Positions 12,251-25,610 of a stretch of 64,000 bases of DNA are shown here, piece by piece. The notes beneath the pieces are model-generated. The model was not told the origin of the DNA. It did not search any database and worked only from the letters and a program-made list of their open reading frames with translations. The DNA comes from Acridotheres tristis (taxonomy: Eukaryota; Chordata; Aves; Passeriformes; Sturnidae). The translations under genes were made by a program, and so were the position numbers. How positions within the stretch are numbered: position 1 is the stretch's first letter; each line of letters starts with the position of its first letter. The DNA lies in contig CM072892.1 in the NCBI GenBank assembly GCA_037013685.1, positions 17,117,501-17,181,500 on the forward strand. Reading direction: 5' to 3'.

Positions 12251-13157
12251 TCTATTTACATTTGGTCATTTTTTGCAATTTTAAACTAATAAAAGATTCA
12301 GTTACTTCTTTTCCAAGCCTGTGGTTTTCTTGTCAATTCTCCACTCCCCTTTTCTTTATGCAGGCTATTCTGTACCACAGCTGCAAATAATCTTCACAGG
12401 CACTCACAGACACATGGCAATGATTTTGCCCCTCTCCCCCCATGCACGTTTTCACATTTTGCTTTAATGAAGCATTTTCTGGGTGGGGTAGTGCAGATGC
12501 CATTAAATATATTTCTGTACCAACACTGCTCCTAAGCAAAATATATTGATTGGTGAAGCTTTGGACCTACTTTAATCAAGTAATCTAAATAGGGCTTAAG
12601 CTTCAAAACCCTGGTGATGCTCCTAACTTCAAAGCTTTTACTTACACTGAATTAATTTATCCTGGATGTTCTAATGCTCTCAGCAACCCTATAGATTATA
12701 ATGGTAGAGGTTGCAATCATGGCTCTAATAATATTCCCTAAACTTGAACTCTATTGATCATAAGGTAAAGTCAGAATGCAAAGAGTGGGGAGCACAAGGA
12801 GAAAACCAAAGGATTTGGTTGAATTTGAATGCGTTCAGCCCTCTAAGCAGGTTACTGGGAAGGAGGTGTTAAGAAGCTCAGAAGGTGTTAACACTTTGGG
12901 TTTTTTGACTGAAGATACAGTCTGATATGGTCTGAGTGTCAAGTGATCATTTCCAGACTCCTTCTTGCATAATATTGTAGGTGTACTATGTCAAATATAA
13001 TTCTTACTCAAAGGGAAGGTTAGTTGGATTTCATATGTTAAACATCAACACAAGTTACAGTATTAGTCTCAGCTATACCATGGGAAAAGGGAATAATGTT
13101 CTTCCCAATCCAAGAAAGGGCTAGAAACCATGTATCTACCTGAATGATGTGCACTGA

Positions 13158-13252
13158 TGACACAATGGATATGTACTGAAGGCCTGACAGTGTTAACAGT
13201 TGCCTTAATGATCTTAAGAGTCTTTTCCAGCCTAAATGATCCTGTGATGCTA
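13158..13252 (+). mobile_element. CR1 LINE 3' tail
   Basis: The segment matches the last ~95 bp of a CR1-type 3' end in sense orientation. It has a GACAGTGTTAACAGTTG stretch, then an AATGATCTTAAGAGTCTTTTCCAGCCTAAATGATCCTGTGATG-type terminus that closely tracks the CR1 tail. It is severely 5'-truncated and mutated, as usual for old avian copies. The same tail type recurs at 54945-55062. Confidence 0.8.
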
Positions 13253-16200
13253 AGAACATTCTCATCTTTTTGAATTAACATGTTCATATTTGTAAGAACC
13301 AGCAGGGCTCTTCCATGCATGCCAGTGATGCACTGAACACCACAGGGAAGTGTCTACTCTGGTGTGTGCTGCAGTCTAAAGATGCCATTAAATCACCCTG
13401 GGTTTGATTGGCATTAGTGAGAAGTGAAAAGTGCTGGAACAAATGTAACTGCACCTACTCCAGTGTTGATGCAGGGTCCCTCTGGGTGGCAGGCATATAA
13501 GCCAGTGGTATTTTATTGGAAATAACAGGGAGCATCCTGTGTTCCTGTTGCCCATGGCCTGGCTTAATTTCTGGGTAGCTCCACCCTGGCAGAGCACTGC
13601 CTGGTGCATAGAGGCTGGGCCACAGGGCAGAGTTATTATCCATTGGTGGGGGGTGCCAGACAGCCCTTTAGATAACTCCCAAAATTTCTTCAGAGACTAA
13701 GCCCTGGGCCCTGTCTGTTTCCCAGAGATTGTCATGAAAACAACATACTGGTGAATAAATAAAAATATTATTTAAAGCAATGACAACTTTTATGTTTTCA
13801 TTAGGTAGTCAGGTAAAGGCTCATACTATTTTGAATAAAGACTATCTCCAGCTTTATGAATCTCAAAGACTATGAAGCGATTTCACACAGAGAGCTCTGA
13901 TTACTACAGTAATAATTTATTTTACCACCCTTTCAAACACTTATTAATAGAAAAAATATTAGTTCAAACTGTCTTCACACAGAAAATATCAGTGTTCACA
14001 GTGTGAACTTTAAAATTCTTATCTGATTAGTTAATGTCAACAATTATTAGTGTACTGTCAATTTAAATTTCTACTGTCCTCCATTGATCTCAGTCTCCAC
14101 ATTCCATGCATGCACATCACTTAAAAAGTAACTTTCCTGACTGGCTAGGGATGACTTTCTGTTCTGCTGTCAACTGGCAGTAAGCAAAACAGGAACATTT
14201 GGTACATTTTCCTGTCCATATTTCTTTGTGACAGGCTCTCACCTTGCTGCTCAGCATCAGTTGGGCAGCATCTTTAAGGATACAGAAAGTTGTTCAAGAG
14301 AGGAGCTGGGAAGTGATAGCTAGGAGAGCCACTTGGTTTAGTTTCTGGTTCCTTCATTTCATAAACCTTTAGGCACACACAGATGGCACTTTTCTATTTT
14401 TATCATGACAGTGATGACTGGTGCCTCCTATGAGAAAAGACAGGAAAAAAAAGAAGCTAAAAGGTCAATTGTAGTCTAGATAAGATGGTGCTGCACTGAT
14501 AGTGCTGCACCTGGTGTTTGGAAGGCATCAGAGCTTCTAAACTATTTATTTCTTTTTGTCTGCTAGTGTCAGGAATCATATTCCTCGAAGGGGAAAGGTA
14601 AGGCAGCCTCTGGCATTTTGGCATTCCTTCTCTCAGCCTGAATACTATTTACAATACTATTTAAATTCTTATTGACTATATTGTGACCAATATAAGCTTG
14701 CTCAGTTTTGCACCTAGGTTCCAGAATGGGTTGAATTACTTAATGGCCACTGTTTTCTGAGCAGGGTTAATATAAATGTAGCTGCAAGAGCCATGAATGA
14801 GTGGATCACACCATCCCCTGTTCCCTTACAGTTCTCCCACCCCATATTCTCAGATCTCTTAGGAGGGATCAAGACATTTAGACAGCTGTATCCCAATGGA
14901 AGGGAGGGACTGACTTACAGCTCTGCAAAATCCATTCTCTCATGTTCACAGGTGCTGGAAAAGACTGAGGAGACTCAGTCCAGCTGATTAGTTTTGCTTA
15001 AGGTCACATAGAACAACCTCAGTCTTGAGTAAATGTGGATTCCTTGCACATGTATCTGAATTTATAGTATGGCTTATTTCTATTTTATTTCCAAAACCCT
15101 CAGAAACTCTATATACAGAGTAGACATCTGGACTCCTAATTTCTCTCCCCCTGTTCCTGCCTGCCTCCCCCCTCAGCAGTAATCCCTTTCCTTGCTGCCC
15201 ACAGTAGAAAATGAATGTTCCTGTCCCTCCTGTGCACTGCTGCCAGGCCATTTTACGTAAGCATCCTTCTCTACTCCTCATCTCAGGACAGCACGTCCTG
15301 TTGGAGCCAGTTGTTGTCTCTAATCTCTGAACATAAACACACAGATTACACTCCATCCTGTCACCAGTGTGCACTGGATAACAGGCATGCTGTCATATCT
15401 GTGCTGCTTTCCCTGGGCTGTGCTGATCACCCTCCTGCTGGCACCAGGTCATTTGCCATCAATGATAAATAGGCTGGGATCAGTCTTCCTTGTCCTCTCT
15501 TCCCAATGCTTTGACACATGAGGCTGCTCCATTCAACCTCCTACAGGAAGCTTTAGTATCATCCTCCTACTCACCCAGGGACATGAGGATATCACAATGG
15601 ATGAGCTGGGCTCTCTGTGGCTTTGGTCACATTTGGGAGTCTCTCCTCTGCCCTTAGAGTCTTCCAGTGTTTGCCCTTCATGGTAGCTCCTCCAGAGTTA
15701 CCAAAGGATGGAGAAGAGGTTTAAAATTAAACCCAGTTGTCACTAAAGTAGTGCCTGGCCTGATTGCTACAAACAGCTTAATGACAAAGAAACCAAAAAG
15801 CCAGAAATGTCTCTCTTGGGCAATTCCTCCTCCCACCCTTGTTCTTCCACTAACAGAGCTGTTTTTCAGACAGGAGAGGGAACTGTGCAACTTTAGGTTA
15901 GTCAACAGCTGGACTCTATGCAATGTCCCCACTGCTAGGGCTAGGTGTGGGAGGAGTAGGTGTGTATCCACATGGATCTAGGTGGGGGAATACAAGCTAC
16001 AACCTGCTAAGTTGCTGAATGTTCCACTTGCCTGTATCATGCTGTGGCTGCAAACTCAAAGTTGGAGTTACAGCAAGATCTCAATACGGGGTAGGTCAAG
16101 GGAGTCTATTAACAGCAGGGGGGATGGATTATCATGGTGATCAGATTGGATCTGCATGTGACTCCTTGCTGGGGGAGAGCTGCAGGCAACATGATTTTTT

Positions 16201-17100
16201 AAGTGCAGGGTGCTCCCTTCTACTGATGCCCGAGGCTTTCAGCTCTCACCATGCTTGGCTGAGAAAGACTCGCACCTTGCTCAGTCATTGAAACTCTTGC
16301 TGCTGGTTTCTGGACTGGGGAATTAGCAGCTTCCTGCACAGGACCTTTTTACCTGATGTTCATGGTGCCATCAAGTATCCTAATGCTGAGGAAGGAATGG
16401 AAATTTACTCAGAAGTTGCAAAGTTTTCCAAATATGACTTCTCATTTTGTATTCATGAGCCACTTGCAAGCAGGGGATAGCAAGACTGAGGAGAAACACC
16501 ATGGTTCATTCAGTCATTAAATTAATAAATACAGGGAAAGGGTGGACAAAATGGGCTGATTCCCTCATTTAATGTCTCATCATTTGAGAATTATCTCAAA
16601 TTATCTATCCCGAGAGGCAAAGAGTGGTAATATTGTACTTCACCTCTGCTAACCACTCTGAACAAACTGAATTTAGACAGCTCTAATTTGGGAATTTAGG
16701 CATCATCTTAAGCTCAAGACAAGGCCCAGACAACCAAAATATTGCTGCAAGGAATAAGCCTATAAATGAGACTTGATGCCCAGCTCTCCCTCACATCATC
16801 AATGCACAAGACTGGACAATGGGTTGGCTTTCTGCATGATAGGATCCAACAGTCCACTCAGTACCAAAACAAATCTCTAACACAGATTTACTGCTGTGAA
16901 CACATTTACCAAAGTTGAGGACGTTGAAACAATGGGCAGCTTGCAACCACTTAGCTGCATTTATTGTATGGGATCTATTTTACTGTGTTGCTAATTTATG
17001 TTGGTCTCACCAGATAAAACTTCCTCATAACCAAAGCCCAAGCAACAGAGCAGGCTGCATCCCAGGCTGTGTACTTTGCTGCTTGCTTTCTTTCCAAGTC
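13253..17100. other. Non-coding stretch, possible microexon inside
   Basis: No gene can be assembled here. ORFs reach about 128 codons (14988-15374 minus) with no recognisable domain. The most exon-like signal is the 31-nt interval at 14567-14597, listed separately. The rest is AT-rich with short T and A tracts. Confidence 0.6.
14567..14597 (+). other. Candidate 31-nt microexon
   Basis: A near-ideal set of splice signals brackets this interval. TTCTAAAC, a good branch-point match, lies at 14535-14542. A T-rich tract of about 20 nt ends in CTAG at 14566. The interval ends AAAG followed by GTAAGG from 14598. All three frames are open across the 31 nt. One reads VRNHIPRRGK, another CQESYSSKGK. 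A length of 31 nt would shift the frame when included. The host gene is not visible in the window. A chance match remains quite possible. Confidence 0.25.
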
Positions 17101-17157
17101 TTCTGTCTTTCTCTCATTTTCTCTCTCTCTCATTCCTTTTTTCCTTTATTCGTGCAG
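17101..17157 (+). repeat. Pyrimidine-rich tract ending in GCAG
   Basis: About 55 nt of nearly pure C/T, including CTCTCTCTCTC, ends in CGTGCAG at 17151-17157. This is an excellent 3' splice-site shape on the plus strand. The frame directly after it, RREMIANELQAWG and on to a stop at 17251, is open for 31 codons. A GTATGG lies at about 17195. It could be an acceptor of an unknown transcript or simply a degenerate CT microsatellite. Confidence 0.4.
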
Positions 17158-20100
17158 AGAAGAGAAATGATTGCTAATGAATTGCAAGCATGGGGTATGG
17201 AAAGATCAGTTAATATGGCCCAAGTATTCAGTAAAACAAATACATTAAAGTGATCAAGTAATAAATGAAAATAGACCCAAAGAGCAGATTCCACTGAGAA
17301 AGCATGTAAGAATGTAAATTAATGTGACTTGATGAAACTTGAAATGTCATAACACAGCAGGGCATATAACACATCAGAGGAAATGTGAAAATTATACTTT
17401 TTCCTGAAATCACACTTTTCAAAAATAAGTGGCTTTTAAATTCTTCTAAAAATATAATAAAGGAATTAGTGTCAAGAAAAAGGTTATTGTTGTTTATCAG
17501 ACTGCAGGCTCATGGTGGCTTTTCATGAATATCCTCTTTTATTTCTCTGACTATACAGTGGGAAAAGAAAAATCCAAAAGTCTTTCTACTTGTCTGGTTC
17601 CCTCTTGTTAATTTTGCACAAGGGATTTTTTAAAGTTGTTTGGAGTGAGTGAGTAAATGGCATGATAAGCACATGTGTTGGGAAAGTCCTTCTTTCTATC
17701 ATGAGAGATTTTAGATTTTTCTGCTGGCCTTGCTGCTGGAATGTAGTCCTCACTGGGATCTGAGAAATTAATCAGGAGGGAAAGGATTCCTCCCCTGTAC
17801 AACACCACAAAGCCAAGAGGTTGAACAGATCCCTTTTCTTCTGGCACAGAGTGGATTTCTGTAGGAAGAACACCAAGAGTGCAGGTCTGCAGAGCAAAAA
17901 GAGTTGCCACACAGCACAGAATTGTTCATTTCTTGCTCTGACTGCAGTGACTGTGTGTGGAAAAGGCAGCCTTGGCCTTTTTGTCAAATGCTGAGTCTCC
18001 ATGGGAAGACTGTGCACTGGATCCGTGCTGAAGATGGATATCCTCTATGGTACATGTCCCTGTGCCAGCCACCACCTCTCTGCATTGCTCCAGCTCAGAT
18101 GCTTTCCCTAGACTATTTCTTGCTTTTTTAATTTCCCTGTTTCCCCAATCCTCTTAAATAACCCTCAATGAAATTACTTTTATTCCACAGAAGAGAGTGT
18201 CTATAAGCAGGACAGTCTGGGTTACAAGGGGATAAAAGGTATCCTGATACAACCCAACCCCATCTCTTTTCATGCAGAAATGCAGGAAGGTGGGATGAAA
18301 CTGTCCAAAGAGAAAGCTGGCAGACTCTTGTGTAAAAGCTGTTCATAGCAGGTAAATGTGGGGAGGCCTTGCCCCTGGGTATGCAGAAACTGTGCTGGGG
18401 AGGAAGGGAAATCCTTTTCCAAAAGAGATGTCCTTTGAAGAAAAGGGTTTCTAATTCCATGAGAATTGATAGCAGAATATGAAGCAAAACTGTAGAAGTG
18501 GAGCCCCATCCTTTTGCCTGGCTAGTTAAGCTGAAGAAACCAGTTTGTTTTTGCAGCTCTTAGCATGTGTGATCTCCCCAAGATGCCTTTTATTTGCTTA
18601 TTTATGTATATCATTGATGAGGAAGATGATTAAACTTTCCTGTTATTGAATAAGATGATTAAACTTCCCTGTTATGACCCACATTTGACTCTATATATTA
18701 CAGTATTACTTTCTACATCCTTCACTACATGTGTTTACTCAGGGCTTCTAAAATATTTTGCCCATGTTTCCCAAAGGAGGAGTTGGTGGCCTGAGGAAAA
18801 CCTCTTCTGTCTCAGAAAAACGAGGGGAATACACACAGTGTTTACTCTTGCCTTGTTCTAACTAAACCTTACAAATGATCTTTCCCTTCTGGTAGACTTT
18901 CACTGCTGGAATTTTTTTCTAAAGCAGTTTTATATCTTGTCAGTTGGTCGGCATTCACACTGCAGCTTTTCTGTCTGCTAACATTCAAGCCCTAAGAGTG
19001 CTTTGCTGCCTGCCTTAGTTTTTTTCCTGGTGGGAGCGATATGTAACTGTTATTAGGACATTTCCAGAAGGATTTATTCTGGCTAGTTTCTCATAGCTGT
19101 GCCCTTTTACTTCCCTGCTGCTCTTTACTCTTGTTTTGGGTGGCAGCTTTCGTTTATTGCTTAGAACCAGCAGTGCCAGAAGAAGAAACATTAATATTCT
19201 GCAGTGAAAGACAATTTTTAAGAAATAAACTCATTTTATTACAGGCAACTGAGAAAAAGTAGGAACTGAGCATCTGGGTGAGCCACACCTCAGAAGAACT
19301 TAAAAGAAGATGAACCAGTGAGAAAAATCTGGAGTACAAGTGCTATCCTGTATCACCCAGAGGGCAGAGTATCAACAGGGATGCCCATCCTACTGGGATC
19401 ACTGGTAGAGACCAGCTCTTTGAAAGCTTCTCACTAGGTTAAAAACTCAGTCACAGCAATTAACTTTACATTGCTCGAGTCCTGGGATTGGTTTGGAATA
19501 AGTTTGGAAAAAAATTACATGCAAAATAAACAAATAGAAAGGGGTTAAAATATTCTACAACCAATAGAAAATGGGTTGCTATAATAACTTTTCTATTGTA
19601 GAACAATTGCGTGTATCCTTTGGAACACTTACTCATGGCATACTCTTGAAACAGCTATTAATATAAATACTTCTTGCTATGAGACCAATCCAGTTGCATG
19701 ATTTATGCAATCATATTAAAAATTATCTATCCAGATGATACAAAATTTAGAGAGTGAGGAGCTGACGTCTTAAGCTCCTGAGAATATTAGTTTCACTAAG
19801 ATCAAGATTTCACTCTGATTTCTAAATCTCTGACATACTGTGGTAAAATCGTTAATTATTGTATCTGATCACCCTGATGAAACTGGCTTACAATTTCTCA
19901 CTCATAGACAGCAGTCCAAGAGATTCACTAATTTTAAGAAAAACAAAGGCAAAAGATTTTTAATGCATTTTGGATATTGCAGTAGCCTTTAACAACCACG
20001 GTGATGATACAGCTGGAATTCTGATGTAAGTCTCAAGTAATATTTCGTGATGTTTGATGCTTGCTGTTATTAGCATGTTTGGTTTGGTTGCCTTCCTTCT

Positions 20101-23100
20101 TAGTGTCTTTATGCCATTTGTACTGATTACTGAGGTCTTGTAGTATGGTATTGGAGTATCTCTGTCTAAACCCATGCATAAATCCCGATCCTTACAACAA
20201 ATCCAAAAAAATTGAAGGAAGATATTTCAGTTTAAAAACTATTTCAAAAAGTGTCATCCACCTTCATTTTGCTGTCACCTGCCTGGAAAGTAATGAAGTG
20301 AATGGATACAAGGAATAGGAATTGTAGGAACAAACACAGCAGGAAGGTCAGCCTGGGGTTTTTCCTCAGGTGTGTGGGCTGGTGTCCATCAGGCCAAATT
20401 GTTGAATACTGCCTTATATCATCAGAAAACACCATGCTCCCACTGCAATCTGTACAAAATGGGATGGACTTAAACCTCTTATTTCTCATTCTCCAGCCAT
20501 ATCTCATCCCCTGCTGCTGCTTCATTTCCTTATAGTGTGCCCCTCACCACCCTTGATTTGCTAACCTCTGCTATCAGCAGCAACAGTGCAAGCAGCTCCC
20601 TGTCAGTGCCAGGCTGTGTTCCTCTCAGGAGCAGCTTTTGTAGTGGTAGTATTACCCATGCCAGAAAGGGAACATCTGCCTCATGCTATTCCCTCCTCCC
20701 CCAAGCCAGCTCTCTTATTTCCTCCCACTCCAATCTTCATTTTTTCAACTAAAATATTTCTTCTACATAAAATTTCCACCGTTCCTGTTTGCTTTTGTTG
20801 CTCCTGAGCACTCAGGAACACTCTTCTTTCTTTTGCATGAGAGGTCAGCAGTGGGGTTTGGGTTTCCAGTAGCAGCTATTGAGTGCTGCTGTAGTTAAAC
20901 GAGCTGAGACCTTTCCTTCCTTCCTTTGCATCCCTTCGAAAAGGATTTAGATCACTTGAGTCACATTGATCATTATCTTGTGAAATACTAAAGGATTTTA
21001 AAGTGGCACCAGACATGTTTAAATACCTAAATGACTTCCCAGTTGTGGTCAGCCAGCTGCTTTCTCCAAAATTCTGCATTATGATTTGTTATTGGATCTC
21101 ATAACTTGGCCTTACCCAGCACTGTTCACAAACAGGCAATGGAGAGTGTCTTAGTAGTAGAAAATATCATTGCTCACACAAAGTTATAGAAACTTCCTGG
21201 AAGCTGCCAAAGCCACAGGAATTATGCCATTTATTATGCTGGCTCATAACATGACCTGCTGTTGTAGACTGTGCATCTTCTTATGCCTACAGATTTCTTG
21301 TGCATGTCTCAAGAGCAAAAGCTTGGAATAAGAATGGTTTTCTCAGTACAGAGCTGTACTTCAAGTTGTGAGCAACAGAAAATCTGAAACATAGCCCCCA
21401 AAGGACTGTCCAGTTACATGATTCAGTTTTCAGCTCACCTATTTGTCTCTGCCATTTGCTTAACCATAGCATAACACTCTGTTTGCAGGTTGTATTACCC
21501 ATTTTTAACTGAATGACAGTGTTTACATTGCTGTGAATGGCAGGTGGCCTGGATTTTCACTGGATGTATAAATTAAACAAAACAATTTAGACAGACTTCC
21601 AAATTCTTCCATTCTTTCTAGAGTAGGTTATGATGTACCTTGTCAGGAAGAAAGTACTAAATTGCATTAGATTCAACCCATCTTTCCAAATAACGTGTTG
21701 AAATTAAGAGTAAATATTACGTCCTTATGTTAGCTGGTCAATGCAGATGTTATGCAGATATATATTTTCATAACAGTTGTTGTCATAACCTAGTAACAAT
21801 TTCTTTTAAAAGAATGAGTTCTACTCCAACACCTGCTCATACATTGTGCATTCACTCCTGAATCTCTCTACACATATCACATATTTATCAGCAGGAACTT
21901 GGGGATTAAATTTTGAAAAAGTGATAAAGAGAGGCAAGAGGCAAATAAGTTATCCTGAATGAAGGCCAGCAAAGCCGTGCTGCTGTGCCACAAAAATTTT
22001 CCACATAAACCATAGAAAAACTGCTTTTGCTTATTTCCAGATTCTTCCAGTGGTCTCCACTGTATCCATCCTGTGTCTCATGAAGACAGACTTCTTTATT
22101 CATCCTCTACCTACAACATTATTGAAATTGTCCTCCTTCTGCTTCCCCAGCCCATCTGTGGCTACAAGTGTCATGGAAACAAAATCTGCTGTTCATCTGT
22201 TTGAAGAAAGGGGACCTCTGTGATCACTAGGAATCTCTTGTCTCTAGCTCATAAGGCCTTTGAAGAATGGCCTGTCACTCCATAGATGTGTACAGCACTT
22301 AGCACACAGGGCTGCCCCACTGGGGGCCTGGAGGTGGGATTGAAGTACAAATGGGAGCAGTGCAGGTTTGTCATAAAATGATGAACTACACAGCCATGTG
22401 GCATCATTTATCACCAGCCCTCACTACAATAAACAAAACATGGAATATAATAATTCCTAAAGATGTTTATCACTTTTTCTTTCTCTCTTTTTGTCTTCTT
22501 TAGAGGGGAAATTTATACACCACTATGCTAAGTTGTGACTAAGAGTGGGTACTATTTGAAAACAGGGCTGCAGAAAAAGATTTGTTTCAAAATAATAAAT
22601 TTCTTAAGAAACCTGCACTAGAGAAGACTGAAAATTACTTGATGATAATCTGCTCTCAGTCCAGGAAGAGTCAGATGATTCTGATAAAGAAACATTTGAA
22701 ACTTGAGCATTTGTCAGTGGTGTTAGGATTTTTTAATTAATCAGCTTTCCAAGTGCACTACAATTTATATCTGCATTTGGCATTTAGTCATTGCAGATAG
22801 TAAACTGTACTTAGTAATCTTGCCTGTTCCTCATGAATCTTCTTGACAGACAGATGGGAGCTGTACATCTGCCTGAAGCCAAAGAAGTCTTCTCACACGA
22901 GAAAAGCATCATCAAAGCCTGACCAACAAAAATGATCCCCCAAAGTCGGTAGCCCCATCATAATAATGCACAGGAGAGCTGGAAAGGGTGGGAAAGAGAG
23001 CAAGAGAGCTTGATGGGAAAGCGTATGCAGGGAGGAGCAGAAGCCACAAAGGGATGGGGAAGGCAGATCTGAGACCTCTGGAAAGGCACAGGGATAAACA

Positions 23101-25493
23101 AGGCAGTTTCCCACAGACCTGAATGTGCAAGTGGCCTTTGTCTCTCACTTCATCTGTCTCCCACAGGGAATAGTCTGGCATCTCATCTCCTGGGTTACTG
23201 GGAAGGAGGAGAGCTTGCCAGTGCATGTGTGACTGGGAGCTCCCAGCTCCTCCTCACACCTACCACTTGCTCTGCTGCTAAATGCAATATGCTTTCCCAT
23301 TACCTAGCTGTAATTTGTTAAATCCTTATAAAGAACTTTATCACTATAAAGGAAAGCTTCAGCTGCAGAGTTGAAAGGCTTGTTTCAAATGTGAATATGC
23401 CACATGAAAGAATTTATCTTGTTTTAAACCATTTGCATTTTCCGTGCATGTTATTGATCTGATTGAACAGTTCCCAGATCAAAGGCATGCTGGTAAATGA
23501 GCAGCCAAGGTGGCAATATGCGAAGTGGACAGCTGTTAAGAGAGCAGCTTAAATAATTGTCCAAGGATCTATTGGGTAACATGATTAATGATTATGGAAA
23601 TATGATGACATGATACCAAAGAGTAGTGTGCAGTGATTGATGGGGAAGTTGGATAAGGCCAAGCTTTGATATCAGAGTATGGGAAACAGTATTGCAGCTT
23701 GTAATCATGGTATATATGGGGCTTAGTTGTTAAGAAATTTTGATATTTAGTTTTGCCTTCTGATAAGAACTTAAACTCCATAGATGTGCGCAATATTTCT
23801 TTTGCAATGAGGAAAGAAAAAAACTCCTCCTGCTAACAGTGCATGGTAATAGCAGAATAGATATGAAGAGACAACCTCATTTTTCTAAAAAATCCCTATA
23901 AAACTCACTGGAAGCTCATGCTGCTGTTTTAATTAACACCTGAGCAAACTATACATAACACATTAAAGGAGAAAAAGATCTGTTAGTGGAATGACAGTAG
24001 TTTGCATATAGACAGCTTTTTCTCCTATTTTGTTTTGTTTTGCTTTTTTTAACCTCAAATTCCAGCAGCCAACAGTAGCATAATGCAAGAGATGGGTCCA
24101 AATTGCAGGCTAGAGCTACACCATGGCAAAAATATTGCAAACCCTTGCAGGTCATTCTCTGTTGAAAGTTATAAGAGATTTCTATTCACTCTGTGCTGCT
24201 GAGTGATGCAAACTCTCCTCCTCCTTCAGAAATTTTTAAGGCTAAAAGAAGGTAATATTAAAAAAATTAATAAAATGCTATTATAAAATGTGAAAAATTA
24301 GCAGACAATTTTAGAGGTGAGAGTAGGCAGAAAAATCCTCAGCGTGAAACCCCAGTTCAGGAAAATGGAGTGCAAAATTGACTTCAGTTTGGGCAGGATT
24401 CCATGTTGGGTTTTTTTGGTTTGGTTTGGTTTTAAATTCCATTTCCTATACTGAGTATATGTGAATAGGATTCTATTCTGGATCTCAGACATGCAATTTC
24501 TGTGTGCCAGAAACTTGGCTGCTGTAAGTGAGGGGACCTCATTGAAATTTTCAGTTGGGTGGCAGCAGATGACAGGTATTAGGCCCAGAACTCCAGCTCC
24601 TGCCATTAGATAGTTGTGGTATGACAGCAATTGTCATGGTTTTAAAAACAGAGTGATGTGGGTAGAACTATTTTAATGAAAACAGCATTGTTCATGCTAG
24701 ACAGTTCTGGAAAAGAATATCCATACTTGAAACCTTGGAAACACTGTTAATCTCTTCAGGGATGTGAGACAACAACAGAGATGGTGTAGGATTTGAGAGA
24801 AATACCAGGAAGCCTGGTGCTTTAAAGCCATAATCTAGTTTGTAAGCCTCAAGAGTGAGTATTAATGAGATTACAGTTCTGGTGAAGATTTTTCACAACA
24901 GAAGGTGAGAAGTGGAGCTGAAGCATCTGTTGGCATTTAGGGACAGATTCATTTGTAGCCTTAGGTGGGAGACCCAGCCCTATTCACATGCAAGACTATG
25001 TGATGGGTCTTTAGTTATGATCATGCTCAAACATCCTGAAATATCCTTTATTGAATCCATCACAAATACCATCTGCCCCATCACTCTGTCCCATCACTCT
25101 TCATTGGGAAGCCCACACCTCATTTTATGGCACACACAGGCTTCCCCAGGAGAGGAAACTGGGATCTCTCTGCAGCACTTTCACACCAGCTAGACTCTGC
25201 CTGGCTCTTCTGAGAGCTGTTTCGAGGCAATCACAAATGATGCTTGCTACAGGGCTCACACACCAGTTCAGACATTTCAGTATTTACAAAGTGTAGCCTG
25301 TAACTACTGTGTGGCAAGGACTGTGTCTGCCCAAGTGTCTCTTTATGCTGCAGTCATAACGTTAGAACCAGAGAAATATAATTTACAGCCTTACGCACAC
25401 CTGAACCCAAATATGTGATGTCTTTTTATCTTGTTCCAGAGATTTGTTCTGATTGAGTTTCTCATGAATATCAGATGCTGGTACTGCACTGGC
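17158..25493. other. Non-coding stretch, no gene seen
   Basis: No supported exon, RNA gene or identifiable transposon appears. ORFs are at most about 119 codons and have no domain-like pattern. An imperfect 24-bp duplication lies at 18623-18675. A possible acceptor (CATGCAG 18271-18277) and donor (GTAAAT 18352) bracket 74 nt that have stops in all frames, so at best a non-coding exon. Short CTTC and GTTTG simple-sequence patches occur near 20910 and 24415. Confidence 0.6.
18623..18675. repeat. Imperfect tandem duplication, 24-bp unit
   Basis: AAGATGATTAAACTTTCCTG at 18623-18642 recurs with one substitution (CTTTCC to CTTCCC) at 18652-18671. Both copies continue TTAT, and a TGAAT spacer separates them. 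It is a small local duplication with no apparent function. Confidence 0.8.
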
Positions 25494-25610
25494 TTTTTTT
25501 TTTTTTTTTTATAATTATATTTATAAACAGGATTGAACCTGGGTTAGCCCCACCTGGTTTCTGCAATGCACCACGGCAAATTCTGTGATACATTGGAATT
25601 CCTTGTAGTT
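25494..25610 (-). mobile_element. Possible tRNA-like retroposon with poly(A) tail
   Basis: Read on the minus strand, the segment contains GGTTCAATCC (25527-25536), a near match to the Pol III B box (GGTTCGANTCC). An AT-rich stretch and then 17 adenines (T17 at 25494-25510 on plus) follow it. That order, a tRNA-like box followed by an A tail, is what a tRNA-derived SINE or tRNA retropseudogene would leave. I cannot identify a convincing A box, a cloverleaf or target-site duplications, so the call is tentative. Confidence 0.2.

Noticed and set aside
14990..15040. GCTTAAGGTCACATAGAAC resembling a reversed MIR
   Set aside because: Only about 19 bases match loosely, and the flanks do not follow the MIR consensus.
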